A DNA stretch of 64,000 nt from Candidatus Ozemobacteraceae bacterium (lineage in GTDB: Bacteria; Muiribacteriota; Ozemobacteria; Ozemobacterales; Ozemobacteraceae). Under the pieces are notes generated by a model. The model did no database searches. It saw only the letters and a program-made list of their open reading frames with translations, and was not told the DNA's origin. The stretch lies in NCBI GenBank assembly GCA_035373905.1, contig DAOSOK010000002.1, positions 124,001 to 188,000 of the forward strand. Direction: 5' to 3'. The position numbers and the translations under genes are program-made. This document shows positions 24,812 through 33,661 of this stretch, one piece after another. The first letter of the stretch is position 1; each line of letters starts with the position of its first letter.

Positions 24812-27121
24812 TCAGAAATTCGTAAACTCGTCTGGCGCGGCGCGAAGATCTTTCCAGGTGAGAATCACGAACGCCGCCATGTCGCCGCTGCCGTCACCGA
24901 TGTCAAGCGAGGGAAGCGTCGGATCATACAGCTTTCTGCGGGTGGGCGGCCGATAGGACGGGCCGGTGATCTTGGGAAGCGTCTTGTTCGTCGCATACCG
25001 GACCTCGGACCCATACACCCGATGGACCATCTGCTCCATGGTGCAGTAGGGGCGGCCCACGCCCGCGCTCTGGCAGGACGGCGACCGTCCGATCTCGTCA
25101 TATCGCTTGCTATAATCCGGGCCCATGTAGAAAATGTTGGAACGGACGCCGCAACTCTGGAAAATCCCGTTCGTCGTCATCTCGGGGAAATACAGGTAGT
25201 CGTTGTCCTTGTCGGTCTTCCCCTCGACCTTTTCCAGGAGTTTGTTGAAGAGCTTGTATACGCCGTTATTTTCGGAAAGGACGTTCTCTTCGTATCCCTT
25301 CCTGTGGGCGGGCCAGATTTCTTCGTTGCAGAACTTCTCGAAATCGGCCTCGCTGATGCCGTCGGTGGAGTTGAACTTCGTCGCGAAACGTTCTGCGATC
25401 GCCTCCTGGGCCGACTTGTCGGTCCCGTCCGCGAGAGGGAACTTTTCAAAATACGATGCGATTCTATTTTTCGTGGCTTCTGCGTCGCTCAGATCGGCCG
25501 TGATTTTGCCGTCTCCGGCATGAGTGAGCATGCTCGTCTCGGCGTCAGCCTCGGCCATGAATTCCTTCGCGAGGGCAAACTTCATGATGGGATATATTTC
25601 GTTCTCGAAACAGTCGGCCGGGCTTCGATAATCGTAAACCACGCGCTCGTTGGCGATCACGTTCGCCGCGAAATGGTGCTTGTAATTGTTCGGGTCGTCC
25701 GGGTTCGATCCCGCCTTCAGATCGTCTGTCAGCAGCTTTCTGGAGTTCTCCTTGTAGTCGTCGCTGAGAAGTGCGTTCTGGTCGTAGTCCTGGGGAAAAC
25801 TGTACTTTTCCGCTTTTTTCGACTTGTTGTTCCGCTGGTTGAAATCGCCGGCGACGAAGATGCTCTTCTTCGAGACGATCTTCACGTCTCGAGGAGGGTT
25901 CCCCTTGATGACGAGGTTCGTGTCGGAGTAGATCACGCCGTTGAAGTTCGGCGGCAACGTCACGTTTCCCTTGCGAAGCCCCGTTCCGAAATCGAGGATT
26001 CTGGCATCGACCGAGCCTCCATTGGAAGGCGCCCAGCCGGCGGGAACCTTGTATGCCTGGGCTGGATTCGCGCCGTCGTTTTCAGGAATATAACCGCCGT
26101 TCTGGGCCTGCTTCTTGAGGTCGCCGAACCGAGGTTCGCCTGGCGAAAGGCTGATCTGAGACGTTTTATCCAGGATGCGTCCCTTGAGTTTCTCTGTCAG
26201 ATTGTCGGGAATCGTCGGCGTTTTTCCGCGAATTTCCGCCGGCACCTCTCCGTATTTTTCCCCTTCGGGTGATGAATAGGTGCCGTGCTGCGGGAACGGA
26301 ATGTTGCTTGGCGGCATCGTGATCGTCTCTTCGGGCATGCCGGGCCTCGCCCGGAACGTGACCTTCGTTGGCTGCCAGAAGAAAATCCCGCCCGCCCCGC
26401 TGATGATGCTGTGAATATCGAACAGCTCCTGCTTCGTGCCGGGCGTGCAGGGGGTATGGCCATCCATCAGGATCTGTCCGATTTCGACGCCGTGGTGACC
26501 GTACAGATTGCCGGTCGAGAACTTGTTCACGTTGTTCTGGCCGGGTTCGCCATACACGATCGAGAGAAACTCCATGTCGAACATCAGAAACTCGCGGCCC
26601 GGAAACCGTCGCTGCGCCACGCAGGAGATGCTGCGCATCGTATCTCCGACCCGGCCCATCGAGTCGATCTTGAAAAAGCACTTGCTCTCGTCGATGTTCT
26701 TCGTCCGCTCGTCGTCCTCATACTCGATCAGACCGACGCGAAACCGAAACTGCCCGTCCCCGAGCGTCCCCTGATATGATCCTTTTCCCGAGGTGTTCAG
26801 CTGGGAGAAGGAAACCCCGCTGTCGTTCGCGATGGACGATTGCCAGGTGGGGAGATTGGTTTCGTCCCAGAGGACCTGCTTCTGGGCCGCATCGATCTTC
26901 ACCTTGTGGGTTCTGAACGAACTGTTCAGGCTCAGTTCCGTCATGGCGAAGGAAATGCCAGCTTCGGCCAGGGCCAGTGCCTTGAGGTTCCTGTTTTCCA
27001 TGATCGTGTTCTGAACGCGATACGAGGTGAACGATCTGAGCGAGGCGATGACGATCAGAAGAACGAAACCGAGCCCAAGGGCGATGACGATCGCCGAGCC
27101 TTTACGACCACGGGAATTCAT
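24812..27121 (-). CDS. Large PilX/GspK-like minor pilin protein
   Basis: 769 residues. The N-terminus has a short basic leader, GSAIVIALGLGFVLLIVIAS, then a helix YRVQNTIMENRNLKALALAEAGISFA: the A-E-A-G-I motif typical of PilX-type minor pilins. Glu 5 is absent, as in many GspK/PilX proteins, which cap the pilus tip. The large C-terminal domain (~700 residues) contains beta-rich segments (KIVSKKSIFVAGDFNQ) and repeated aromatic/Asn stretches. Its start overlaps the stop of the PilW-like gene (ATGA). It is probably an adhesive or tip module of a type IV pilus. Confidence 0.75.
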   Translation of the reverse strand: MNSRGRKGSAIVIALGLGFVLLIVIASLRSFTSYRVQNTIMENRNLKALALAEAGISFAMTELSLNSSFRTHKVKIDAAQKQVLWDETNLPTWQSSIANDSGVSFSQLNTSGKGSYQGTLGDGQFRFRVGLIEYEDDERTKNIDESKCFFKIDSMGRVGDTMRSISCVAQRRFPGREFLMFDMEFLSIVYGEPGQNNVNKFSTGNLYGHHGVEIGQILMDGHTPCTPGTKQELFDIHSIISGAGGIFFWQPTKVTFRARPGMPEETITMPPSNIPFPQHGTYSSPEGEKYGEVPAEIRGKTPTIPDNLTEKLKGRILDKTSQISLSPGEPRFGDLKKQAQNGGYIPENDGANPAQAYKVPAGWAPSNGGSVDARILDFGTGLRKGNVTLPPNFNGVIYSDTNLVIKGNPPRDVKIVSKKSIFVAGDFNQRNNKSKKAEKYSFPQDYDQNALLSDDYKENSRKLLTDDLKAGSNPDDPNNYKHHFAANVIANERVVYDYRSPADCFENEIYPIMKFALAKEFMAEADAETSMLTHAGDGKITADLSDAEATKNRIASYFEKFPLADGTDKSAQEAIAERFATKFNSTDGISEADFEKFCNEEIWPAHRKGYEENVLSENNGVYKLFNKLLEKVEGKTDKDNDYLYFPEMTTNGIFQSCGVRSNIFYMGPDYSKRYDEIGRSPSCQSAGVGRPYCTMEQMVHRVYGSEVRYATNKTLPKITGPSYRPPTRRKLYDPTLPSLDIGDGSGDMAAFVILTWKDLRAAPDEFTNF

Positions 27122-27762
27122 TGCGGTTCGGCCCCCCTTTGCCTGATCGATGTCAGAAGCGTCGAGTCGTATTTGCCTTCCTTCCCGCGGCCCGTCAGCC
27201 GCGCACGAATACAGACGCTGTCATGGTGCGGCAGGTTCGGCTCATTGAGCCTGAAGAATACCATTTCGTCGATGTTTTCCATCATGACCTTGCGCGCCCG
27301 CTGGGCCGGGACTTCCTGGCGCCGGTCGTCGAACGGCAACGTTTCCCGCCAGAGAATATACGGGCCGGTCGCCTGATCGGGGTCCACCTTCTCGAGTTTG
27401 TAGGTGACGCGCAACTGCGTGTAGTTATACTGGTTGTCTCCGAGACTTTTCGGCTGAATGGAAAAATCGTACGTCACTTTATGGAACGAGATATAGTTTG
27501 CCGCGTCTCCGGTGTTCAGCGTTTTCGACTGCTCCAGAGTTGCCTTGGGGGGCGTGCCTTCGAGGATGAAGTTCGACTCGCGAATGTCGTCGGTGATCTT
27601 GTCGAAGAGCCGCTGAAGCTCGTCGTTCGTCTGGTGCGCCTGCATGACCGCCTGCGCCTGTCTGCGGGATGAGGAAAACGTGTGATAGAGGGCCGTCAGG
27701 AGCAGGGCGAGAACGATGACCGCCATCATGACCTCGATGAGCGTCACACCTTCACGTCGCAT
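27118..27762 (-). CDS. PilW-like minor prepilin
   Basis: 214 residues. MRREG then VTLIEVMMAVIVLALLLTAL is a compact prepilin signal with Glu 5. The helix continues into a coiled segment (SSSRRQAQAVMQAHQTND) and a beta-rich domain, as in PilW/GspJ. It lies 20 bp after the PilV-like gene and overlaps the start of the PilX-like gene by 4 bp. The set PilV-PilW-PilX matches minor-pilin operons that prime pilus assembly. Confidence 0.82.
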   Translation of the reverse strand: MRREGVTLIEVMMAVIVLALLLTALYHTFSSSRRQAQAVMQAHQTNDELQRLFDKITDDIRESNFILEGTPPKATLEQSKTLNTGDAANYISFHKVTYDFSIQPKSLGDNQYNYTQLRVTYKLEKVDPDQATGPYILWRETLPFDDRRQEVPAQRARKVMMENIDEMVFFRLNEPNLPHHDSVCIRARLTGRGKEGKYDSTLLTSIRQRGAEPQ

Positions 27763-27782
27763 GATCTGCCCGTCCTTTCGGA

Positions 27783-28265
27783 TTACTGGCGCTTGTTGAT
27801 GGCCGTATGGATGTCGAGCGTGTGCGTATTTTTATCCTGACCGGTATATTTGACGGTGAAAGAGAGAAAGACCATGTTCGGCCTGATATCCGGATCGTTC
27901 TTGTCGGCGGCATACTTGACTTGATCCTTGTCCGTTTTGACGACTTCGTATTTGATCCCGTTGATGGTTTCCGTGCGGAAGTCTTCGTTGTTTTTCAGCA
28001 TGTATTCGAAGGTGGTCTTCTGCGTGGCGGGATCGTGATCATACTGGTCGGCATCGAGCAGATCGAATTTGCAGGCATGGGCCGACTCGAGAATTTTCTG
28101 GGCGAAGAACGACGCCTGCGTATGGTCGCGCGTGGCGTTGACGGTTTTGGTTTCGGAAATGATGACGTTGAGCGAAGGTATCAGAACCAGCGCCAGGATG
28201 ATGACGCCGATCATGACCTCGACCATCGACATGCCGAGACGGTCGGAATGAACGGGAGCGGTCAT
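27783..28265 (-). CDS. PilV/GspI-like minor prepilin
   Basis: 160 residues. The leader ends SDRLG, then MSMVEVMIGVIILALVLIPS with Glu 5. The following helix (TQASFFAQKILESAHACKFD) and small beta domain fit PilV/GspI minor pilins. The ATG overlaps the stop of namZ (ATGA), so the pilin genes and the cell-wall hydrolase gene share one mRNA. That link suggests local wall remodelling for pilus assembly, which is inference only. Confidence 0.8.
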   Translation of the reverse strand: MTAPVHSDRLGMSMVEVMIGVIILALVLIPSLNVIISETKTVNATRDHTQASFFAQKILESAHACKFDLLDADQYDHDPATQKTTFEYMLKNNEDFRTETINGIKYEVVKTDKDQVKYAADKNDPDIRPNMVFLSFTVKYTGQDKNTHTLDIHTAINKRQ

Positions 28266-29506
28266 GGCGTCTCCGCCTCCGGGTAGATGAGAAACTGTTT
28301 TCGTCTTTTCATGAAATCGGAAACCGACGACCTGATTCGACTTCGAATCTCGTCCATCCCTTTTCCCTGGATGATCGCCGTGCGGATGTCGGAACCCCCC
28401 AGCAGAATATCGACGCCCTCTGCGGCTGTCTGGTTCGACAGGGGAATCTTGTCGGGATACAGCGTCCAGAGAGTGTGGAGAATCGCGATGCCGGTCATCA
28501 CGGGGTCGTATGCCTGATGGTCCGTTACGACGATCTCGATGCCGGGCACCCGTTTCTGCTGGAACAGCCCGTAATACGGCCGTACCGCCGCCGGGAGGAA
28601 GGCGACGCCCGGCAGGTTCAGCACCGTGAGTTTCGAGACGAGCACGTCGGGATCGATCCAGGGCGCCAGAACGTAGTGGAACGGCCGCGTCGTGCCGACG
28701 CCGGTCGAGAAGATGCCCATTTCGCCGAGGAAGCCCGTCGTCGCGTAATAGACCGGGGATTCGGGATCCGGGAGATGCTCCGACGGCATCGCCCAGTGAA
28801 GGCCGCAGTTCCGGTAGGTGACGTTCCGACGGTAGTTCTCCATGCCGACGACCGTGAGATCGGCGTTCAAACCGAATACTTTGTTGAAGAACAGAGCAAG
28901 TTCGCCGAACGTCATGCCGTAGACCAGCGGGATCGGATACACGCCGAACCTGCTTCTGAACTGGACGTCGAGCAACGGACCCGAAACCTTCGACGCGCCG
29001 ATCGGATTCGGCCGGTCGAGAACGAAGACGGGAATTCCCGCCGTCTTGCCGAGTTCGAGAAACTGGGCGAGAAGCGTCACGGCATGGAAAAAACGGATGC
29101 CGATATCTTGTATATCAATAACTATGATTTCCGCCCCGTTCAGCTGCTCCGCCCTCGGTTTTTCGAGGGGGTCGCGGATGATGTGGACGGGGGCCTGCGT
29201 GAGGGCGTCGATCTGTTTCGATCCTGAGGCTGACTCGATCAGCTTGCGCGGCCACGGATCGCCGGAAAAGATCGCCGTGATCGTGGTTGCCCGGGCGAGC
29301 CGGTCGACCGTGTGGCGCATGCTCTGATCGTAGGAGGCGAGACCGACGAGGAGGGCGATTTTTTTCCCGGCAACGAGGTCGGGATGTCCGGTTGCAAGGA
29401 CTTCCAGGCCGATCGACAAACGTTCGGATGCCGAAACCGTCGAGCCGACGGTGAACGCGAACATTGCCAAAAAAATGATTCGAAGAAGGAGTCTTGTCTG
29501 TTTCAT
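28262..29506 (-). CDS. namZ: DUF1343 protein, exo-beta-N-acetylmuramidase (NamZ-like)
   Basis: 414 residues from ATG 29506. A signal peptide is seen (LLLRIIFLAMFAFTVGSTVSA). The mature part matches the DUF1343 family: LSIGLEVL, IVIDIQDIGIRFFHAV, FVLDRPNPIGASKVSGPLLD and GIFSTGVGTTRPF. The family is known as exo-N-acetylmuramidases that release MurNAc from the ends of peptidoglycan fragments; the export signal fits periplasmic action. A rare-codon patch at 29102-29132 encodes EIIVIDIQD in a conserved motif. The gene leads a string with three minor pilins. A MurNAc-releasing enzyme complements the NagZ-like enzyme at 1634. Confidence 0.85.
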   Translation of the reverse strand: MKQTRLLLRIIFLAMFAFTVGSTVSASERLSIGLEVLATGHPDLVAGKKIALLVGLASYDQSMRHTVDRLARATTITAIFSGDPWPRKLIESASGSKQIDALTQAPVHIIRDPLEKPRAEQLNGAEIIVIDIQDIGIRFFHAVTLLAQFLELGKTAGIPVFVLDRPNPIGASKVSGPLLDVQFRSRFGVYPIPLVYGMTFGELALFFNKVFGLNADLTVVGMENYRRNVTYRNCGLHWAMPSEHLPDPESPVYYATTGFLGEMGIFSTGVGTTRPFHYVLAPWIDPDVLVSKLTVLNLPGVAFLPAAVRPYYGLFQQKRVPGIEIVVTDHQAYDPVMTGIAILHTLWTLYPDKIPLSNQTAAEGVDILLGGSDIRTAIIQGKGMDEIRSRIRSSVSDFMKRRKQFLIYPEAETP

Positions 29507-29591
29507 GATCGAGTCCTCAGAGGGATTATACACCGATGCGTGAAGAAAATGGTGGTAGAATTGGGGAGAGAATTTTTACAGGAGGATCGAA

Positions 29592-30434
29592 ATGAGAGAA
29601 CCTGCGGTGAGCGGTCGCTTTTATCCCGACGAGCCGACCGAGCTGTATCAGATGATCAGACAGTGTTACGAGCACAGGCTCGGCGTTCGTGACCGCCATC
29701 ACGCCCAGGCCGGGAGGCTGGCAGGCATGATCGTGCCGCATGCCGGGTATGTGTTCAGCGGCCCGGTCGCGAGTTGGTCGTTCCTGCGGCTCGGCGATGA
29801 GAAGCCTGCCCCGAAGCGGCTCCTGATGCTCGGACCGAAGCACACGCCATACGGCGCCACGGCGGCTCTGAGCGCCGAAGACGCCTGGATGACACCGCTT
29901 GGAAGCATCGAAACCGACGAAATGCTGCGAGCCGCTCTCGAGCAAACGGGCGTTTTCACGAGGGACGACTCGGCCCACGCCTTCGAACACTCGATCGAGG
30001 TCCAGATCCCCTTTGTCCAGCAGATGATGCACGTGTCACTGCCGAAAATCGTTCCGCTTGCTCTCGGCTTCGCCGATTATCCGCAATGTGAACGGTGGGG
30101 AAAGGCGATCGCCGATGTGCTCGCGAAACCCGAGTTCGCCGACACGGTTTGCGTCGTCAGTTCCGATTTCTCTCACGAAACCCCCCGAGACGAAGCCTAC
30201 CGGATCGATGGCGAGGCGCTCGACGTCATCCTGTCGCTTGACGCGAAGGCCTTTCACGAACTTGTCGTGGGGGAAGACCGAAGCATCTGCGGCGTCATTC
30301 CCATCACTGCGTTCCTCGCCTCGCTGACGGGGAAAAGCGTTCGCGCGACGAAGCTGGCCTACGCCACCTCCATGGATGTCATGGCTCACCCCCGGGGCGT
30401 CGGATACGCTTCCGTCATATTCGAACACATATAA
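29592..30434 (+). CDS. amrB: MEMO1-family protein (AmmeMemoRadiSam system protein B)
   Basis: 280 residues; AGGAGG precedes the ATG. Family motifs: MREPAVSGRFYPDEPTEL at the start, VPHAGYVFSGPVAS, LGPKHTPYG, AFEHSIEVQIPF with the metal-site His and Glu, and VVSSDFSHE. The fold is related to extradiol dioxygenases. In bacteria it is usually linked to an AMMECR1-like protein and a radical-SAM enzyme. Here the radical-SAM partner is 24 kb away (54525-55739) and no AMMECR1-like gene is seen. The function of the system is not established. A small membrane-protein gene follows 12 bp later. Confidence 0.88.
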   Translation: MREPAVSGRFYPDEPTELYQMIRQCYEHRLGVRDRHHAQAGRLAGMIVPHAGYVFSGPVASWSFLRLGDEKPAPKRLLMLGPKHTPYGATAALSAEDAWMTPLGSIETDEMLRAALEQTGVFTRDDSAHAFEHSIEVQIPFVQQMMHVSLPKIVPLALGFADYPQCERWGKAIADVLAKPEFADTVCVVSSDFSHETPRDEAYRIDGEALDVILSLDAKAFHELVVGEDRSICGVIPITAFLASLTGKSVRATKLAYATSMDVMAHPRGVGYASVIFEHI

Positions 30435-30446
30435 CCAAGGAGACCC

Positions 30447-30683
30447 GTGACCCCGTTCGAGATCGGCATCCTGGTCGGGATGGCGTGGGCCGCCGTGCTG
30501 ACGGTCTGGGCTCTCGCCGAGATCACCAGCGGCGAGCCCAGCCCGTGGTTGCTGGTCGTCGCGATCGTCTACGAGGGCTTCGACCTGACGCCGCGCGGCA
30601 TCCTGCATGGCGCCGCGTGGGCGTTCGCCGACGGGTTCATCAGCGGCTATGTGATCGGATGGCTCGCCTCGCTGATCTGGTGA
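30447..30683 (+). CDS. Small membrane protein, function unknown
   Basis: 78 residues from GTG 30447, preceded by AAGGAGA. Two hydrophobic segments (IGILVGMAWAAVLTVWAL and about 60-77) flank a loop with a Leu/Val-rich stretch; ends in WLASLIW. It follows the MEMO-family gene by 12 bp and is convergent with the TPR/beta-barrel gene. No family was recognised. Confidence 0.6.
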   Translation: MTPFEIGILVGMAWAAVLTVWALAEITSGEPSPWLLVVAIVYEGFDLTPRGILHGAAWAFADGFISGYVIGWLASLIW

Positions 30684-30686
30684 ACG

Positions 30687-32042
30687 TCAGAAGTCGAAAC
30701 TGCCGTACACGCCCAGCATGCGTTCGCGGGTGAAATCACGGAGAGTGTTGCCGAACTCGGCATGAAGCCGGCCGGTGTCGAACCGGTAACTGGCGTGCAG
30801 GGTCATTCCCAATCCGCTTTCGCGGCGAGTTTCCGGTGACGTGTCGCGCCAGGAATTCGAGATGAGGCGGGTGTCGAACCCCCACCACCAGTTCGAGCCG
30901 ACGGCCCGCTCCCAGCCCGCAACCAGTTCGGCGCCGCGAAAATCTCGGGGCGCCCAGTAGGGATACGCCGCACCGTCCGCGGCGAGCTGATTCTCGAAAC
31001 TCGCCTGGGAAAGCTTGAGCTGGAGCGACAGGAATGGGATACCGCGGCGCTTGATGTAGTGCAGAATCTCGGTGTCGAACCTGCGCCTGGCGTTGCCGTC
31101 CGAGATGTCGCCCGTGGTGAACGACTGCTGGATGCGCGTCTGCTCGTGCAGGTCTCCGAAGACCGTCAGCGTCGCGTAGTCCTCGGAAAGCAGCCTGCGC
31201 GCCGTCTCGAGATTTTCCTTGTACGAGCCGTGGCCCGCGAAGGCGGCGAGATTGAGCTGCCCGTTCCCCGTCACGCCCTGGAACGAATACCCGTTGACCG
31301 TGTCTACATCGGAAAACCGCTCGGGGGCGAACGTCGCGGCGACGCGGGTGCGATGATCGAGGCTGTATTCGAAGGTTCCCGACAGGATGCGGCTGTCGGT
31401 CGTCTCGTCGAGGTTGCGGTCTTCGTAGGCCCAGGTTTCGAGCCTGTACCGGGCCGACAGTTTTGGATACGTGAAAGAGGGAAAATACGCCTCGAGGCTC
31501 GAGACGAACTCGGTCTGACCGGCATTGTCCTCGTGAAGCCTGACGCCGATCTCCGCGACCGAGTTGAGGCGGGAACGGACCCGTTCCAGGTTCTCACGGA
31601 GCTTGTCGCTGAGGGGATACAGGAGCGTCAGCCGGTCGTAGATCGCTTTCGTGTCGCTGAATCGACCCTGGCGCAGGAAGACGGCCGCGAGACCTTCGTT
31701 CGCCCGCATGTTGTCGGGCTGGATCTCGAGCGCCTGCTCGAAGAAGCGCTGGGCCTCTTCCAGCCGGCCCTGCTCGAGCCGGAGGTTTCCGATCTCGACC
31801 AGGGCGTCGAATTTGTGCGGGCGCTGCGTCAGACGTTCGAGCTGGATGTCGCGCTCGATGCTCTGAATGCGCCGGAGTTCCGTGCTCAGCGAGTCTCCTG
31901 TCTGTTCGTCCGGAACCATCAGATCGAACGGCTGGGCGAGGGCGGGGTTCGGAGATGCGAGACATAGCGCGACAGCCAGGAATAGAAAGAACATCCTGGA
32001 GAAAAGCCGGAATTCCTGTGCAAACCTGAGCTGGCGACACAT
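30687..32042 (-). CDS. Outer-membrane beta-barrel protein with TPR region
   Basis: 451 residues. A hydrophobic signal ends in NPALA before QPF. Residues about 65-145 hold two to three TPR units (LEEAQRFFEQALEIQPDNMR, FSDTKAIYDRLTLLYPLSDK). The remaining ~300 residues alternate strands of aromatic and polar residues (LSARYRLETWAYEDRN, RVAATFAPERFSD, SLQLKLSQASFENQLA) and end in GVYGSFDF, a C-terminal Phe typical of outer-membrane barrels. The TPR-barrel layout recalls BcsC/PgaA/YaiO-type exporters, but no polymer-synthesis genes are close. ATG 32042 and ATG 31994 both fit the signal peptide. Confidence 0.72.
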   Translation of the reverse strand: MCRQLRFAQEFRLFSRMFFLFLAVALCLASPNPALAQPFDLMVPDEQTGDSLSTELRRIQSIERDIQLERLTQRPHKFDALVEIGNLRLEQGRLEEAQRFFEQALEIQPDNMRANEGLAAVFLRQGRFSDTKAIYDRLTLLYPLSDKLRENLERVRSRLNSVAEIGVRLHEDNAGQTEFVSSLEAYFPSFTYPKLSARYRLETWAYEDRNLDETTDSRILSGTFEYSLDHRTRVAATFAPERFSDVDTVNGYSFQGVTGNGQLNLAAFAGHGSYKENLETARRLLSEDYATLTVFGDLHEQTRIQQSFTTGDISDGNARRRFDTEILHYIKRRGIPFLSLQLKLSQASFENQLAADGAAYPYWAPRDFRGAELVAGWERAVGSNWWWGFDTRLISNSWRDTSPETRRESGLGMTLHASYRFDTGRLHAEFGNTLRDFTRERMLGVYGSFDF

Positions 32043-32096
32043 CAACACCCTGTATCGGCAGGAGGCGGGGAGTTCGTTATTTCCTTCGGATGGCGT

Positions 32097-32130
32097 GCAA
32101 AAGAAAACCGCTCCCCGAAGGGGGAGCGGT
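32097..32130 (-). terminator. Rho-independent terminator
   Basis: A perfect 10-bp stem (32107-32116 with 32121-32130, loop GAAG) then TTTTCTTTTG on the minus strand, 20 bp after the stop of the periplasmic-protein gene. Confidence 0.88.
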
Positions 32131-32149
32131 CGGTCAGGCGCGGTTCGGA

Positions 32150-33157
32150 TCAGTTGCCGGCCGGGGCTGCGGGGGCCTTTTCTTCGGCGGCCGGAGCCGG
32201 GGCTGCCTTCATGCGCTCTTCGATCTTCTTCTTGACTTCGTCGAGCTTCGCCTTGGGCACGTTGAGGGTGATCTTGGCGGCGGTGTCGACGGCCTCGACC
32301 TTGATCAGGTTGAGGATCTCGGCGGCTTCGGGGGTCTGGCCGGCGAGCATCTTGATCATGGCGAGGAAGCCGTTGAGAGCGGTCATGACCTGGTCCATGT
32401 TTTCCTTCTTGTCGACTTCGCCGGTGAAGTTGAAGGTGAGGTCGGCATCGTAGTTGAAGGAGAAGAACAGGGAGTTGACGGCGGCGAGGGGGGCGGCCTG
32501 CGGGTTGGCTTTGGCCTGGTCCTTCAGGGTCTGCGGGATGATACCCACGCCCCAGAGGGTGGCGCCGGTGTCGACCTTCTTGAGGAGACCGCCGAGAGCG
32601 GCGTTGGCGGAGAGGTTCTTGGCCTTGGCGTTCTTCACGTCCACGACGGTCTTGATGGCCGGGAGAGTTCCGAGGACGGCGGTGCTGTTGTCGAGGAACA
32701 CGCCCATGCCGTCGGCGTCCTTCTTGCCCTTCACGGCATCGAAGCCTTCAAACTTCTCGATCGTGACGTCTTCGGCGGCTTTCTTGTCGCTCTTGATGGA
32801 TTCGAGAATCTTGGCGACTTCGAAGGTGCCGTCGATGAGGACGCCGGCGTCCTGCTTCTCGGACTTGGCATCGGTTTTGGCGGCGGCGAACACGACGACG
32901 CTCTTCAGGTGCTTGAAGGGGTCGATGCCGGTCTTGGTGATGAACTCGTCGTAGGCTTTCTTCTGATCGGGCGATTGCTTGGCCATGCCCTCGTCGATCT
33001 GCTTCTTGATCGCTTCGGTCGAGAACATCTTGCTCAGGTTCAGGTTCAGCAGGAACGCGGTGTTCTCAGGAACGAGCTGCATCAGGTCGCCGGCCATGGC
33101 GCTCATCGCAGTGGCGGCCAGCAGAAGTACGGTTACCAGAAAACGTTTGGTCAACAT
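32150..33157 (-). CDS. Abundant-looking periplasmic protein, function unknown
   Basis: 335 residues from ATG 33157. A clear signal (LVTVLLLAATAMSAMA) is followed by GDLMQLVPENTAFLLNLNLS. The body is Lys- and Ala-rich with strongly biased codons (AAG, CTC, GGC), and the C-terminus is Ala/Pro/Glu-rich (AAPAPAAEEKAPAAPAGN). The gene is flanked by a strong terminator and a long upstream region, so it is a single, probably highly expressed unit. The opening resembles DUF3352-like proteins, but I cannot assign it firmly. Confidence 0.65.
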   Translation of the reverse strand: MLTKRFLVTVLLLAATAMSAMAGDLMQLVPENTAFLLNLNLSKMFSTEAIKKQIDEGMAKQSPDQKKAYDEFITKTGIDPFKHLKSVVVFAAAKTDAKSEKQDAGVLIDGTFEVAKILESIKSDKKAAEDVTIEKFEGFDAVKGKKDADGMGVFLDNSTAVLGTLPAIKTVVDVKNAKAKNLSANAALGGLLKKVDTGATLWGVGIIPQTLKDQAKANPQAAPLAAVNSLFFSFNYDADLTFNFTGEVDKKENMDQVMTALNGFLAMIKMLAGQTPEAAEILNLIKVEAVDTAAKITLNVPKAKLDEVKKKIEERMKAAPAPAAEEKAPAAPAGN

Positions 33158-33337
33158 CGGTCGATCCCTTTCTCCTCTTGATTTCGTCATTCGGGCGCTT
33201 CCCTCGTCGGGTGCGGCCGGATTCCGGAATGATAGACGCGAGCCCGGGGAAAGTCAAGCATGCTCGGTCGTATCGCGTGACGGATGCATCCTCATCGTCG
33301 AACGGATGACATCGTCGGCGGATTGTCGGGGGGGGGA

Positions 33338-33577
33338 ATTCTGGGGACGTGATACATATCTTTCCGATCATAACGTGGCCAAATACGACGTTACATCTGA
33401 CTTCTGAAAAAACGCTGTGAAACGTCTCTGGGGATCCGGCCTTTCTTGTTATTGCCCCCCGGTGAAAGTAAGAATAATGCCCGTTTATCCTGACCTTTGT
33501 CGAAGGGCGAGAGTCGCATGCATTTCGACAGGCTCAGCACGAACAGGAACGCGAAATCGGTATCACGTCCCCAGAAT
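33338..33577. mobile_element. MITE-like element with 18-bp terminal inverted repeats
   Basis: The 18 bases at 33338-33355 (ATTCTGGGGACGTGATAC) recur exactly as their reverse complement at 33560-33577, bounding 240 bp without a gene. A REP-like repeat (33494-33545) lies inside. The ends resemble, from memory, those of IS200/REP-associated elements. No target duplication is obvious. The 3' end lies about 85 bp before the AccB-like gene. Confidence 0.6.
33494..33545. repeat. Dispersed REP-like inverted repeat, copy 2
   Basis: CTTTGTCGAAGGGCGAG followed by TTTCGACAGGCTCAGCACGAAC, the same two half-units as the copy at 3268 but with the first half shortened. It is inside the MITE-like element. 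Confidence 0.8.
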
Positions 33578-33593
33578 ACCGGAGGGGGCTGTC

Positions 33594-33622
33594 TTGCGCC
33601 TTGGGCGGCATCATGCTACCAT
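33594..33622 (+). promoter_or_regulatory. Candidate promoter of the AccB-like gene
   Basis: TTGCGC (33594-33599) and TACCAT (33617-33622) with a 17-bp spacer, about 40 bp before ATG 33662. Both boxes are moderate matches. Confidence 0.4.
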
Positions 33623-33661
33623 GCACCGGCTTCGCGCCACCTTACCAATAAGGACAGACGG

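Larger units (their letters stand above)
33158..33661. other. Long divergent intergenic region
   Basis: About 500 bp between the periplasmic-protein gene (minus) and the AccB-like gene (plus). It is mostly occupied by the MITE-like element at 33338-33577, which contains a REP-like repeat; a plausible promoter for the AccB-like gene follows at 33594-33622. Confidence 0.6.

Noticed and set aside
24812..29506. Complete type IV pilus system
   Set aside because: Only minor pilins and prepilins are present; no assembly ATPase, platform protein or secretin is in the window.
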